The notes under the pieces were generated by a model. It saw only the letters and a program-made list of their open reading frames with translations, ran no database searches and was not told where the DNA came from. A DNA stretch of 64,000 nucleotides, from contig NZ_CP071955.1 of assembly GCF_017603965.1 (NCBI RefSeq), forward strand, positions 2,728,001 to 2,792,000, written 5' to 3'. This DNA comes from Xanthomonas fragariae. Its GTDB lineage: Bacteria > Pseudomonadota > Gammaproteobacteria > Xanthomonadales > Xanthomonadaceae. Made by a program: the position numbers and the translations under genes. Of the stretch, positions 27,010 to 35,432 are shown piece after piece. Numbering within the stretch: the stretch's first letter is position 1; each line of letters starts with the position of its first letter.

Positions 27010-28370
27010 CTGATCACCGCAATTTCAATCCCGCGATTACCCTTTACCGGTAACGCATCGCCAAACAGATCGTGCTCATCGCTGTCGGTGATTTCCACCT
27101 CGACCAGATCGCCGATCTTCAGCCCGAGCTCGCCGCCGTTCTGGATATGCACCAGACCATCGATTTCCGGTGCGTCCGCGCGTGAGCGCGCCACCGCGAT
27201 GTCGTCTTCGATCAGATCGACCAGACACTGCTGCACGCTGCCGATTTTGGATTCAAGGCGCACGCCGGAAATGTCCGCCTGGCGGGCCATAAAGCGCGCC
27301 AGACGCTCCTGCTTGAGTTCTTCCGGCACCGGATCCGGCAACGCATTGGCGCTGGCGCCTTCGACCGGCGAATACGCGAACGCGCCGACACGATCGAGCT
27401 GCGCCTGATCCAGGAAGTCCAGCAACGATTCGAACTCAGCCTCGGTCTCGCCGGGAAAGCCAACGATGAAGGTCGAGCGCACGGTGATCTCCGGGCACAT
27501 CGCCTTCCAGCGCTGCACGCGCTCCAGGGTTTTCTCAACTGCCCCGGGCCGCTTCATCAACTTGAGGATGCGTGGGCTGGCATGCTGGAACGGGATATCC
27601 AGATACGGAAGCAGCTTGCCTTCGGCCATCAGCGCAATCACATCATCCACGTGCGGATACGGATACACGTAATGCAGGCGCGTCCACACGCCCAGCTCCG
27701 ACAAGCCTTCGCACAGCGCCTTCATGCGCGTCTGGTACGTCCGGTCGCGCCAGCGGCGCTCGACGTATTTCAGATCCACGCCGTAAGCCGAAGTGTCTTG
27801 CGAAACCACCAGCAATTCCTTGACCCCGCCGCGCACCAGCCGCTCGGCTTCGCGCAGCACTTCATCGACAGGGCGCGAAGCCAGATCGCCGCGCATGGAA
27901 GGGATGATGCAGAAGCTGCAACGGTGGTTGCAGCCTTCGGAAATCTTCAGATAGGCGTAATGGCGCGGCGTCAATTTGATGCCGTAATCGGGCACCAGAT
28001 CCAAGAACGGGTCGTGGCGCGGCGGCAACGCAGCGTGCACTGCCTCCATCACGCTCTGATAGTCCTGCGGGCCGGACACCGCCAGCACCTGCGGATACGC
28101 CTCGCGGATCTGCTCCGGACGCTTGCCCAGGCAGCCGGTGACGATCACCTTGCCGTTGGCATTCATCGCCTCGCCGATCGCATCCAGCGACTCGGTCACC
28201 GCCGAATCGATGAAGCCGCAGGTGTTGACCACCACCACATCGGCAGCATCGTAACTGGGCACGATGTCGTAGCCCTCCACGCGCAGCTGGGTGAGGATGC
28301 GTTCGGAATCGACGAGCGCCTTCGGGCAGCCAAGGCTGACGAAGCCGACTTTGGGGTTCAGCTGGGGCAT
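27006..28370 (-). CDS. rimO: Ribosomal protein S12 methylthiotransferase RimO
   Basis: This 454-residue radical-SAM enzyme methylthiolates Asp88 (E. coli numbering) of ribosomal protein S12. Three parts are visible: the N-terminal UPF0004 domain with Cys at [14 protein letters not shown] and VTGCLGKR; the radical-SAM motif CNHRCSFC; and the C-terminal TRAM domain. The start at [18 protein letters not shown] (28370) matches the family. Its 3' end overlaps the end of the convergent HEPN-like gene by a few bases. Confidence 0.95.
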   Translation of the reverse strand: MPQLNPKVGFVSLGCPKALVDSERILTQLRVEGYDIVPSYDAADVVVVNTCGFIDSAVTESLDAIGEAMNANGKVIVTGCLGKRPEQIREAYPQVLAVSGPQDYQSVMEAVHAALPPRHDPFLDLVPDYGIKLTPRHYAYLKISEGCNHRCSFCIIPSMRGDLASRPVDEVLREAERLVRGGVKELLVVSQDTSAYGVDLKYVERRWRDRTYQTRMKALCEGLSELGVWTRLHYVYPYPHVDDVIALMAEGKLLPYLDIPFQHASPRILKLMKRPGAVEKTLERVQRWKAMCPEITVRSTFIVGFPGETEAEFESLLDFLDQAQLDRVGAFAYSPVEGASANALPDPVPEELKQERLARFMARQADISGVRLESKIGSVQQCLVDLIEDDIAVARSRADAPEIDGLVHIQNGGELGLKIGDLVEVEITDSDEHDLFGDALPVKGNRGIEIAVIS

Positions 28371-28473
28371 GGAAGCAGGAGCCTGGGGAACGGAACGGCC
28401 TGGGGCCTGAGTGGGGCAAGTATAGCGGCGCCCGGGCAACGCTCTGAACCGCGCGCTGCCGGCGAGGTCGTCA

Positions 28474-28596
28474 TTAGAGTAGCTAACGAGCTAGCGAGAA
28501 GCTGTCAGGCGGGTTCGGGGTACGCTTGGCACATGCGCCGAAACGAGCATCGCATCGCGCACCATCCGTGTCCGTCTGGCGATGAGCGCCTCAGAT
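28474..28596 (+). repeat. MITE-like repeat, degenerate copy C
   Basis: The words TTAGAGTAGCTAAC, TAGCGAGAAG, GTCAGGCGGGTTCGG, GTACGCTTGGCACATGC and CTGGCGATGAGCGC occur in the same order as in the full copies. A block of about 18 bases is missing and the right end is worn. It borders the effector locus on its downstream side. Confidence 0.6.
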
Positions 28597-28639
28597 GCGC
28601 GATGCTCGGCTGCGGTGCGTGGAGACAAACGATCTGCTG

Positions 28640-28851
28640 GTCGTAAACGCTATGATGCAATAGTCATTCGGGAACACGCATTCACCATCGTTCCAGTTGA
28701 GCCCAGTGTCATTCTCGTCGAGGGTCGGTATCGACGCTTGCGGCATAGCGGTGGTGTGCTGCGGCTCTGTCGCTGCTGGATGCACTGCCTCCCAGTCGAA
28801 TAGAATGTTGGAACTCGACGCCACGGGCTGAGCTGACAACGAAGGCGCCAT
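28640..28851 (-). pseudogene. Duplicate C-terminal fragment of the effector-like gene
   Basis: Directly after the effector stop (28855-28857), the minus strand reads MAPSLSAQPVASSSNILFDW, closely resembling the effector's own late region (PALPAQPEASSSAFEFEW) in both protein and DNA. It continues through DENDTGLNWNDGECVFPNDY and then fades. It appears to be the tail of a second, lost copy or a partial tandem duplication. Nothing suggests independent translation. Confidence 0.55.
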
Positions 28852-28854
28852 GAA

Positions 28855-30855
28855 CTACTCAGAAAATGTGAAATGGTCAGTAAATGTATCGAGATCCCAC
28901 TTTGTCTGATCTGCCTGCGACAAAAAATCGTCTTGACGCAGTGCTTCTCCCCATTCGAATTCAAAGGCGGAACTCGACGCCTCGGGCTGGGCTGGCAACG
29001 CAGGTACCGTCACCTCCTGCTCTGGCGTATCGGGGATCCAGACGCCTTCAGCCGCCTGCGGCCAACCACCCTCAGGATTGAGTGGAAACATGGAGGAGTC
29101 AGAAGGCTCCGCCGTTTCAGCTCTGCTTCCCAGGTCGGGCAACTGCACGTTGTAAGGATACATCTGGCGCACTTGCATCAGCATGTGTTTCAGAACACTT
29201 TTGTAGCCTAAGCTCTTGCCATGGATGTAGAGATTCAAATCGTCATCTAGCGTTGTCTCGTGCAAACGCGACGCCAATGGCTCCTTTTCGTTCTCCTGCA
29301 GCCAGGCGCTGAAGTGGCGCACATGGGCTGACAACATATTGGCGTATTTTTCCTGGTTAATGGATGTCGTCTCGCGACCGGGCGCCAACAAAGCATCTTT
29401 AAATTGCTCGCTGAGTTGGCGGTCGACGTCGTGGGCCTGACGCTTATTGCCCTGCTCAAGCGACTGCACGTCAGAAGGAAAAATATCCCGCACTTGCGCC
29501 AGCATGCCTCTTATAGTCCTGGCATGGCCTTGAAAGTCTTTATCGATAAAGATATTCAAATCGTCATCCAGCGTTGTGTCGTACAAACGCGTCGCCATTG
29601 CCGCCTTTTGGTTCGCCTTTAGCCAACCGCTGAAAGATGCCATCAAGCCTGATATCATACCGGAGTAGGTTTGCCCGTTATTGTATTTCTTCTCGGGGCC
29701 GGACGTCGACAGCGTCGTCGACAAAATATCTTTATATTGCTCGTAGAGTTGGCGGTCGACTTCGCGGATCTCACGCCTATTAATCCTCTTCGGGAAGTCC
29801 GTCTTTCCGGTTAGGTAAAAGTTCCGCAGTTGCCGCAGCGCTACAACCGACTTCTGACTGCCCGGCACGCGCGTCTTTGCGAAGACATTGGCGTCATCCA
29901 TCAAGGCTTGGGAGTGCAGCCTGTCCGTTTCGCACAATCCCTTTTTATTCTCGGCGTGGAGCCATGCACTGAACGCGCGCAACGCAGTTGCATACTTGGG
30001 TTTATCAGAAAGCGCAGCATTGATGAGTTTTTTATCACCGTCAGAAGCCTCATGGCGGCGGAAACCCCGGATCTTTACCGTTCCGTCGGGGCTAGATTCG
30101 AAGGCATGCAGATGCTTCAGTGCCATGGTCAAATAATCGCTTTTCATCCCTTTTTGGAAATTCGTGGCATCGTTTTTCAGCTCGTCTTCGAAGAGCCTGC
30201 CTTGCAGACCACCCCTACTCTGCTGCCTGAGCCAATCGCTAAAACGTATCAACATGCTGGCGTGCACTTTTGTGGTCACGAGGCTGCTTCCCCCCCGCTC
30301 GGCGCCTTCTACAAACTTCGCGATGAGTTCCTTGTCGGCTGTATAGAGTGCATTGAAGCTTGACGGCCAGGTCGCGCTTAGTATGTTGGCTCTTAGCTGG
30401 GCGAACTTGCTGCGCCTATCGCCCGAGGTTGATGGACAATCAACTGGCGCCCGACGTTCCTCCTGAACTGCGACGTCTTCAGAAACAGGCTGCTGGGCTG
30501 TTGTCCCCTGGGGCTCAGGCGCATCAGCGCGCCGAAGTTGAGGAACATGACTGTTGGGGGGCAGGTGGTCGTGATGCAGCGCGAAGGGAAACGGTATCGA
30601 TGTGCCGTTCGGCGCCAGAAGCGCAGCCGATCCTGGCGCCCAACGCGCAGCAGATGCCTCGATGCGTGGGCGCTTAGTCGGTCGAGCTGGCAGTTCGCCG
30701 AGGACGCCAGAAGGCGCTGACGACGACGGCATTCCGGCAGGAGCGGCGCCCGGGCTTGCCGGCCGGCCGGCCGCCTGCTCTGGCAGGCTTTGGTAAGTAC
30801 TCTGGTAAGTACTCTGGGCATGCGCCCCACGACTGCTGCTCTTTGTGCTCCGCAT
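28855..30855 (-). CDS. Candidate type III effector with NLS, four repeats and acidic tail
   Basis: This 666-residue protein lies behind a PIP box and is probably secreted by the Hrp type III system into plant cells. Residues 1-55 are Ser/Pro/Ala/Gln-rich, as in secretion signals. PARPTKRPRIE (about 56-66) is a candidate nuclear localisation signal. From about 155 to 580 four degenerate repeats of 95-115 residues share FSxWL, then xxRLxxxxLxDDxNxF, then xxLxQVRxxxP; the last two also share VDRQLxEQ(Y/F)KD. The last 60 residues are acidic and aromatic (EFEWGEALRQDD, DLDTFTDHFTF). There is no signal peptide, membrane helix or recognised catalytic motif. I cannot assign it to a named Xop family. 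Confidence 0.75.
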   Translation of the reverse strand: MRSTKSSSRGAHAQSTYQSTYQSLPEQAAGRPASPGAAPAGMPSSSAPSGVLGELPARPTKRPRIEASAARWAPGSAALLAPNGTSIPFPFALHHDHLPPNSHVPQLRRADAPEPQGTTAQQPVSEDVAVQEERRAPVDCPSTSGDRRSKFAQLRANILSATWPSSFNALYTADKELIAKFVEGAERGGSSLVTTKVHASMLIRFSDWLRQQSRGGLQGRLFEDELKNDATNFQKGMKSDYLTMALKHLHAFESSPDGTVKIRGFRRHEASDGDKKLINAALSDKPKYATALRAFSAWLHAENKKGLCETDRLHSQALMDDANVFAKTRVPGSQKSVVALRQLRNFYLTGKTDFPKRINRREIREVDRQLYEQYKDILSTTLSTSGPEKKYNNGQTYSGMISGLMASFSGWLKANQKAAMATRLYDTTLDDDLNIFIDKDFQGHARTIRGMLAQVRDIFPSDVQSLEQGNKRQAHDVDRQLSEQFKDALLAPGRETTSINQEKYANMLSAHVRHFSAWLQENEKEPLASRLHETTLDDDLNLYIHGKSLGYKSVLKHMLMQVRQMYPYNVQLPDLGSRAETAEPSDSSMFPLNPEGGWPQAAEGVWIPDTPEQEVTVPALPAQPEASSSAFEFEWGEALRQDDFLSQADQTKWDLDTFTDHFTFSE

Positions 30856-31026
30856 TTTTTTCGCTCCGCTTCATGATGAAAAAGACGGCTCGTTACTTGG
30901 TCTCGTCAAGCTGATGCGGCTCAGCGATATCCGCTGAACACCACCAGCTCTCGCGCATTTGCCCCACTGATGACCTTGCTTTTTATCTGGTCGAAACGCT
31001 GCCGATCCAGCCCTCGATAATCGATT

Positions 31027-31088
31027 ATTGTGATCGATCGATCGCACACCCGGTGCGCAGATGGCGAAGGCGTAGCGGGTTTGCCGAA
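31027..31088 (-). promoter_or_regulatory. PIP box with -10 element (HrpX-regulated promoter)
   Basis: On the minus strand TTCGG (31088-31084) is followed after exactly 15 bases by TTCGC (31068-31064), fitting the PIP consensus TTCGB-N15-TTCGB. After 31 further bases comes CACAAT (31032-31027), which fits YANNRT; the accepted spacing is 30-32. The effector start lies about 170 bases downstream. In Xanthomonas this arrangement marks HrpX-activated type III secretion genes. Confidence 0.8.
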
Positions 31089-31107
31089 CATCGACGTGAG
31101 CGTCTAA

Positions 31108-31316
31108 GCGCCTGTTCAAAGACGTCTCGAATTATCTGATCATATTCAGATGACGACACGCTATCCCAGGGACATCAGCGGCGAGCAGTTCGAGCAGATC
31201 CGCGCTTTGCTCGAAGGTGCACGCAAGAAGACCGCGCCCCCGCTAAGGTCGCTCTGTAAGAGGTGTTCTGCGCAGTGCTCTCCTGGCATTGCCGCCTAGA
31301 AGGCTTTGAACAGGCT
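31108..31316 (+). mobile_element. IS5-family relic (209 bp, internally deleted)
   Basis: The ends form an inverted pair (GCGCCTGTTCAAAG at the left, CTTTGAACAGGCT at the right) flanked by the direct repeat CTAA (31104-31107 and 31317-31320), a YTAR target typical of part of the IS5 family. Inside, MTTRYPRDISGEQFEQIRAL is the start of the transposase. After KKTAP the frame shifts and continues as EVFCAVLSW, then the rest is deleted. It is now a MITE-like, non-coding element. Confidence 0.85.
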
Positions 31317-31393
31317 CTAAACCAGACCCTCACCTGCAGCGTCGCCGGTCCGGTCGATAATGCGCGCCTCCCCCTACTGCATCAGGAGTTCCC

Positions 31394-32056
31394 ATGGGTC
31401 ACTGGACCACGCTCGACACCCCCGACGGCCAGGTCGCCGCCTGGCACGCCACGCCCGTTTCCAGCCCGCGCGGCGGCCTGGTGGTGATCCAGGAGATCTT
31501 CGGTGTCAACGAACATATCCGTGCGGTGGCCGATGACTACGCCTCCCGCGGATACGAAGTGCTGGCGCCGGCCTTCTTCGATCTGGAAGAAAAAGACGTG
31601 CAGCTGCCTTACGACCAGGAAAGCGTCCAGCGCGGCCTGGCCCTGGCCAACGCGGTCGGCCTGGAGCGTGCGGTGGACGTGGTCAAATCCGCAGCGACTC
31701 TGCTGACCCGGGCCGGCAAGGTCGGCACCGTGGGCTATTGTTGGGGCGGCTCGGTGGCACTGCTGTCGGCGATCCACCTGGGCCTGCCGTCGGTAAGCTA
31801 TTACGGCGGCCGCAACATCCAGCTGCTGGACGAAACCCCAAAGGCGCCGGTGATGTTCCACTTCGGCGAACAGGACGCCAGCATTCCGCCCGAGGCGATC
31901 CAGGCCCACCGCGAGAAGCTGCCGCAGATGGAGACCTTCGTGTATCCGACCGGACACGCCTTCAACCGCAGCATCGACCCAACCCACTTCGATGCCGACA
32001 GCGCCGAGCGCGCATTGGAGCGCACCCTGGGCTTCTTCGAAGCGCATCTGGGATGA
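31394..32056 (+). CDS. Dienelactone hydrolase family protein
   Basis: This 220-residue alpha/beta hydrolase belongs to the dienelactone hydrolase family. The Cys nucleophile elbow is GYCWGGS, and the Asp and His of the triad fall in FGEQDASIP and PTGHAFNRS. The conserved opening VVIQEIFGVNEHIRAVADDYA is present. Such enzymes hydrolyse lactone or ester bonds; the natural substrate here is unknown. Its TGA overlaps the ATG of the HIT gene. Confidence 0.9.
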   Translation: MGHWTTLDTPDGQVAAWHATPVSSPRGGLVVIQEIFGVNEHIRAVADDYASRGYEVLAPAFFDLEEKDVQLPYDQESVQRGLALANAVGLERAVDVVKSAATLLTRAGKVGTVGYCWGGSVALLSAIHLGLPSVSYYGGRNIQLLDETPKAPVMFHFGEQDASIPPEAIQAHREKLPQMETFVYPTGHAFNRSIDPTHFDADSAERALERTLGFFEAHLG

Positions 32057-32496
32057 GCGAGCCCGCATCGGGCAAGCCTGCATCTGGCGCGACCGGCTTC
32101 CAGCTCGATCCGCGGCTGGCTGCAGACAGCGTATTCGTCGCCGACGGACCGCTGTCGCAGGTGCGGCTGATGGACGACAGCCGTTTCCCATGGCTGGTAC
32201 TGGTACCGCGGGTGGCCGATGTCAGCGAGTGGATCGATCTGGATGGCGGCCAGCAGCGCCTGTTGCTGGCCGAGATCAATCAGCTATCGCAGCTGCTGCG
32301 TGTGAGCCCGCAGGTGACCAAGCTCAACATCGGCGCACTTGGCAATATCGTGCGGCAGCTGCACGTGCATCTGGTTGGCCGCCATACCGGCGATGCCGCC
32401 TGGCCCGGACCGGTGTGGGGGAGTGGCAGCGCGCAGCGCTTCGCAGCCGATGCGCTGCAACAGCATGTCGCAACGTGGGCGCAGCGGCTACGATAG
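32053..32496 (+). CDS. HIT-family nucleotide-binding hydrolase
   Basis: This 147-residue protein has the histidine triad near its end as QLHVHLVGRH, with the upstream strand FPWLVLVPRVADVSEW. HIT proteins hydrolyse or transfer nucleotidyl groups on small nucleotide substrates. Length and motif position fit the short HIT family. It is translationally coupled to the preceding hydrolase. Confidence 0.88.
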   Translation: MSEPASGKPASGATGFQLDPRLAADSVFVADGPLSQVRLMDDSRFPWLVLVPRVADVSEWIDLDGGQQRLLLAEINQLSQLLRVSPQVTKLNIGALGNIVRQLHVHLVGRHTGDAAWPGPVWGSGSAQRFAADALQQHVATWAQRLR

Positions 32497-32523
32497 GCAC
32501 CCGTCTTTCAACTACCCTTTCGC

Positions 32524-32691
32524 ATGAAATCCAATGTCGTCGCCGCGCTGATCCTGATCCTCGTCGGCCTGCTGTTTCTGGCCAATAACCTGGGCTGGAC
32601 CAATGTGAGTCTGGGCCGGCTGATCGCTACGTGGTGGCCGGCCGCCTTGGTCGCTTGCGGCGTGGGGATGTTGTTTGGGAAGGGGAAATAG
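32524..32691 (+). CDS. Small membrane protein, DUF5668-like
   Basis: This 55-residue protein begins MKSNVVAALILILVGLLFLANNLG and has a second hydrophobic segment, WWPAALVACGVGMLF, as in the LiaI/LiaF N-terminal-like DUF5668 domain. Function is unknown. It lies 27 bases downstream of the HIT gene and is followed by a shortened paralogue. Confidence 0.7.
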   Translation: MKSNVVAALILILVGLLFLANNLGWTNVSLGRLIATWWPAALVACGVGMLFGKGK

Positions 32692-32760
32692 CTGGGTGCC
32701 GGGATTAGCGAATCGGGCACGGGAACCAGCATGGCCTCACACCTACAGGAGGATATCGCC

Positions 32761-33090
32761 ATGCGCCATCACCTGATTCCCGCCCTGTTTATGGTCACGT
32801 TGGGCATGTTGTTCCTGGTGGACCACCTTGGACTGGCCCGTTTCGATCCGGACACGCTGGTCCCGGTCGGGTGGCCGGCGTTGCTGATCGCAGCTGACGT
32901 GCACCACCCTGCGCTACCGCGAAAGAACGACCGCGACCTGCCGAAGGCCACGGCCGCGCCATTGCATCAGGTGCGTGGCAAGGTCACGCCAGTCTGGCCC
33001 TGGTACTTGCCGCCGCGGTCCTTGTACGAGGTCTCGCAGACTTCGTCCGACTGGAAAAACAGCATCTGCGCCACGCCTTCATTGGCATAG
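32761..33090 (+). pseudogene. Truncated DUF5668-like paralogue
   Basis: After a strong ribosome binding site (CAGGAGGATATCGCC) the ATG at 32761 starts MRHHLIPALFMVTLGMLFLVD, a paralogue of the preceding small membrane protein through GWPALLIAA (about residue 45). Thereafter the frame loses similarity and runs as low-quality sequence into the 3' end of the convergent dcd gene. The first 45 codons may still be expressed. Confidence 0.55.
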
Positions 33091-33536
33091 ATACGTGCCG
33101 GCAACGGTGTGGTGTTGCTGAATTCCAGGGTCACGTGGCCCTCCCACTCCGGCTCCAGCGGGGTCACGTTGACGATGATGCCGCAGCGCGCGTAGGTGCT
33201 CTTGCCCAGGCACACCACCAGGGTGTCGCGCGGGATGCGGAAATATTCCACCGTCCGTGCCAGCGCAAAACTGTTCGGCGGGATGATGCAGACATCCGAT
33301 TCGATATCGACAAAGCTGCCCGGGTCGAAATGCTTCGGGTCGACAATCGTGGAGTTGATGTTGGTGAAGATCTTGAACTCGCGCGAGCAGCGCACGTCGT
33401 ACCCGTAGCTGGACGTGCCGAAACTGACGATGCGCTGGCCGGCCGCGTCGTGCTTGATCTGGCCTGGTTCGAACGGCTCGACCATCGCGTGCTGTTCGGC
33501 CATGCGCTTGATCCAGCGGTCGCTCTTGATGCTCAT
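32967..33536 (-). CDS. dcd: dCTP deaminase
   Basis: This 189-residue homotrimeric enzyme converts dCTP to dUTP for thymidylate synthesis. It contains [15 protein letters not shown], the conserved [13 protein letters not shown] and GKSTYARCG motifs, and the active-site Glu in [15 protein letters not shown]. The start [15 protein letters not shown] at 33536 matches the family. It lies 95 bases after mrp on the same strand, consistent with one transcript. Confidence 0.95.
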   Translation of the reverse strand: MSIKSDRWIKRMAEQHAMVEPFEPGQIKHDAAGQRIVSFGTSSYGYDVRCSREFKIFTNINSTIVDPKHFDPGSFVDIESDVCIIPPNSFALARTVEYFRIPRDTLVVCLGKSTYARCGIIVNVTPLEPEWEGHVTLEFSNTTPLPARIYANEGVAQMLFFQSDEVCETSYKDRGGKYQGQTGVTLPRT

Positions 33537-33631
33537 GCGGTGTTCCTTGAAGACGGAAGACGGCGGGCCGGAAGGCCCGCGCGAAAACGGCAAATTCTAG
33601 CAGCGACCGGCACCAACGGCCGGCCAGCGCG

Positions 33632-34483
33632 TTACAGCAGCGAGGCCGAGATCGGGATGCTGGCGCGTGGACGCTTGCTCAGTTCCTCCGACAGGCGCGC
33701 AGCGGCAACCAGATAAGCCTGCGCTGCTGCCGACTCGGGCGCTGCAACCACGATCGGCTGACCGGCATCGCCCTGCTCGCGGATAGCCATTTCCAGCGGC
33801 AAAGACCCCAGCAACGGCACGCCATACTGCGCGGCCATGCGCTCGCCGCCGCCTTCGCCGAACAGATGCTCACGGTGACCGCAGTTGCTGCAAGTGTGCA
33901 CCGCCATGTTTTCGACGATACCGAGCACCGGCACCTCGACCTTTTCGAACATCTTCAGGGCCTTGCGCGCATCCAGCGTGGCGATGTCCTGCGGCGTGGT
34001 GACGATCACTGCGCCGGCCACCGGAATCTTTTGCGACAGGGTCAACTGGATGTCGCCGGTGCCGGGCGGCAGATCGATCAGCAGGTAATCCAGGTCGCCC
34101 CACAGCGTGTCGTTGAACAACTGGGTCAACGCGGATGTCGCCATCGGCCCGCGCCAGATCATCGGCGTGTCCTGATCGACCAGCAAGCCGATCGACATAG
34201 CCTCGATCCCGAACGCACGCAATGGCTCGATCGACTTATTGTCCGGGCTGTCCGGCCGGCCGCTCAGGCCCAGCATGGCCGGCACGCTCGGCCCGTAGAT
34301 ATCGGCATCCAATACACCCACCCGCGCGCCCCGTTGCCGCAGGGCCAGCGCCAGATTCACCGCCGTGGTCGACTTGCCCACCCCGCCCTTGCCGGACCCC
34401 ACCGCAATCACGTTGCGGATTCGCGGATGCGGCGCGAGCGCCCCTTGCACTGCATGTGCGGCAATCCTGCGTTCGCCCATCAT
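33632..34483 (-). CDS. mrp: Fe-S cluster carrier ATPase Mrp/ApbC
   Basis: This 283-residue P-loop ATPase carries iron-sulfur clusters to apoproteins. The deviant Walker A is GSGKGGVGKSTTAVNLA, Walker B is YLLIDLPPGTGD, and the cluster-binding CxxC is in HTCSNCGH. It lacks the N-terminal DUF59 domain of longer Mrp proteins, giving a short form. I start at MMGERRIAAHAV (34483); an in-frame ATG at 34528 adds 15 unrelated residues. Confidence 0.9.
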   Translation of the reverse strand: MMGERRIAAHAVQGALAPHPRIRNVIAVGSGKGGVGKSTTAVNLALALRQRGARVGVLDADIYGPSVPAMLGLSGRPDSPDNKSIEPLRAFGIEAMSIGLLVDQDTPMIWRGPMATSALTQLFNDTLWGDLDYLLIDLPPGTGDIQLTLSQKIPVAGAVIVTTPQDIATLDARKALKMFEKVEVPVLGIVENMAVHTCSNCGHREHLFGEGGGERMAAQYGVPLLGSLPLEMAIREQGDAGQPIVVAAPESAAAQAYLVAAARLSEELSKRPRASIPISASLL

Positions 34484-34639
34484 GCGATTGCGCCCTGTCC
34501 AAGGTCGATCGCCGTACTTGAAGCGCATTTCACCATCGTCGTCATTGCCTACCTAATTCGTCGTGTGCTGCGGCGGTAGCGATAGCCGCATCACCAACCG
34601 CAGCGCCAAAGAGGTCGTCAGTGTACCGACTCATCCAGG

Positions 34640-35060
34640 CGCATCTGCGGACATGAACTACGTAGACGGCAACCTGCGCGTGACCCAGCAGAGCTACAAC
34701 AGCACTCCCGGGCGCGGCCAGCCCGATCAAGAACAGCTCGCACACCTAGCAGCACTCCACAGTTCGGCGATTAGAGCGGCTAACAAAACCTAGCGAGCAG
34801 TCGTCAGGTGGGTGCGAACGGCGCGCAGGAACCGGACGTGTTACATGCCGATTCCAGCACCGGCCGCGCCCGCGCCTGGCGGCGGTGCAGTCGTTATTGT
34901 TAGCCGCTCTTGGTTCCCCGGCTCTAAGATCGATGTCTACCTCGGCATCGACAACGCCTTGGACAAGAACCTGCCGCTCAACTACTTCGGCTCGGACGCC
35001 AACTCCGGTCTGTATGACAACATCGGCCAGTTCTTACGTAGTGACAACGATCAGTTTCTG
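34640..35060 (+). pseudogene. TonB-dependent receptor remnant interrupted by repeat copy D
   Basis: Before repeat copy D the plus strand reads NYVDGNLRVTQQSY, and after it KIDVYLGIDNALDKNLPLNYFGSDA, followed by NSGLYDNIGQFLR. These are typical of the last beta-strands of TonB-dependent outer-membrane receptors. The barrel start, plug and true C-terminal strand are absent. A hairpin (35087-35109, AAGGCCCCGG/CCGGAGCCTT) follows, as expected after a lost gene end. Confidence 0.65.
34771..34911 (+). repeat. MITE-like repeat, copy D
   Basis: About 141 bp, from TTAGAGCGGCTAACAAAAC to TTATTGTTAGCCGCTCTT. A short block of the GTACGCGTGG region is lost. It lies between two pieces of a TonB-dependent receptor relic. 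Confidence 0.88.
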
Positions 35061-35432
35061 AGCTTGCTGCGTTGCGCTACGCACCAAGGCCCCGGTAACC
35101 GGAGCCTTGCCGTGTCAAATATTTCTAATGAAACCTAAAAATCGAACTCGACAATCTTCGGCTACGACCTTACGAATTGCAGCGCTCGGTTCGGTTCGAT
35201 CACGAATCCTACGCAGCGACAAAATGAATAGTCACCGCATCTGTCGCTGCATCCATGTGCGGACCGTCGATTTGTGCGCAGTTCCACACATCCAATGCGG
35301 ATACCAGCCATTTCCTTAAAAATCCATTCAAACCACTTGCGACCTAGAGCACAGATTTATTACGTTCGAATTGAGGCCATCTGACTTTTCGATGACTGCC
35401 AATTCTCCCGGTACCCAGCTAAAAGGTCAGGA
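35061..35432. other. Leader region of the Oar-like receptor gene
   Basis: About 370 bases without a convincing gene. The left part holds the hairpin after the receptor relic. The right half is AT-richer than the surroundings and should contain the promoter of the receptor gene. A TTCGA pair near 35360-35395 was inspected but is not a PIP box: its spacing is 18 and it carries the excluded A. Confidence 0.4.

Noticed and set aside
27582..28646. Long plus-strand open reading of 354 codons opposite rimO
   Set aside because: RimO motifs on the minus strand are unmistakable; the opposite frame is His/Arg/Ala-rich shadow sequence without a ribosome binding site.
35355..35400. Possible PIP box before the Oar-like receptor (two TTCGA words)
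   Set aside because: The spacing is 18 and not 15, and the fifth base A is excluded by the TTCGB consensus.
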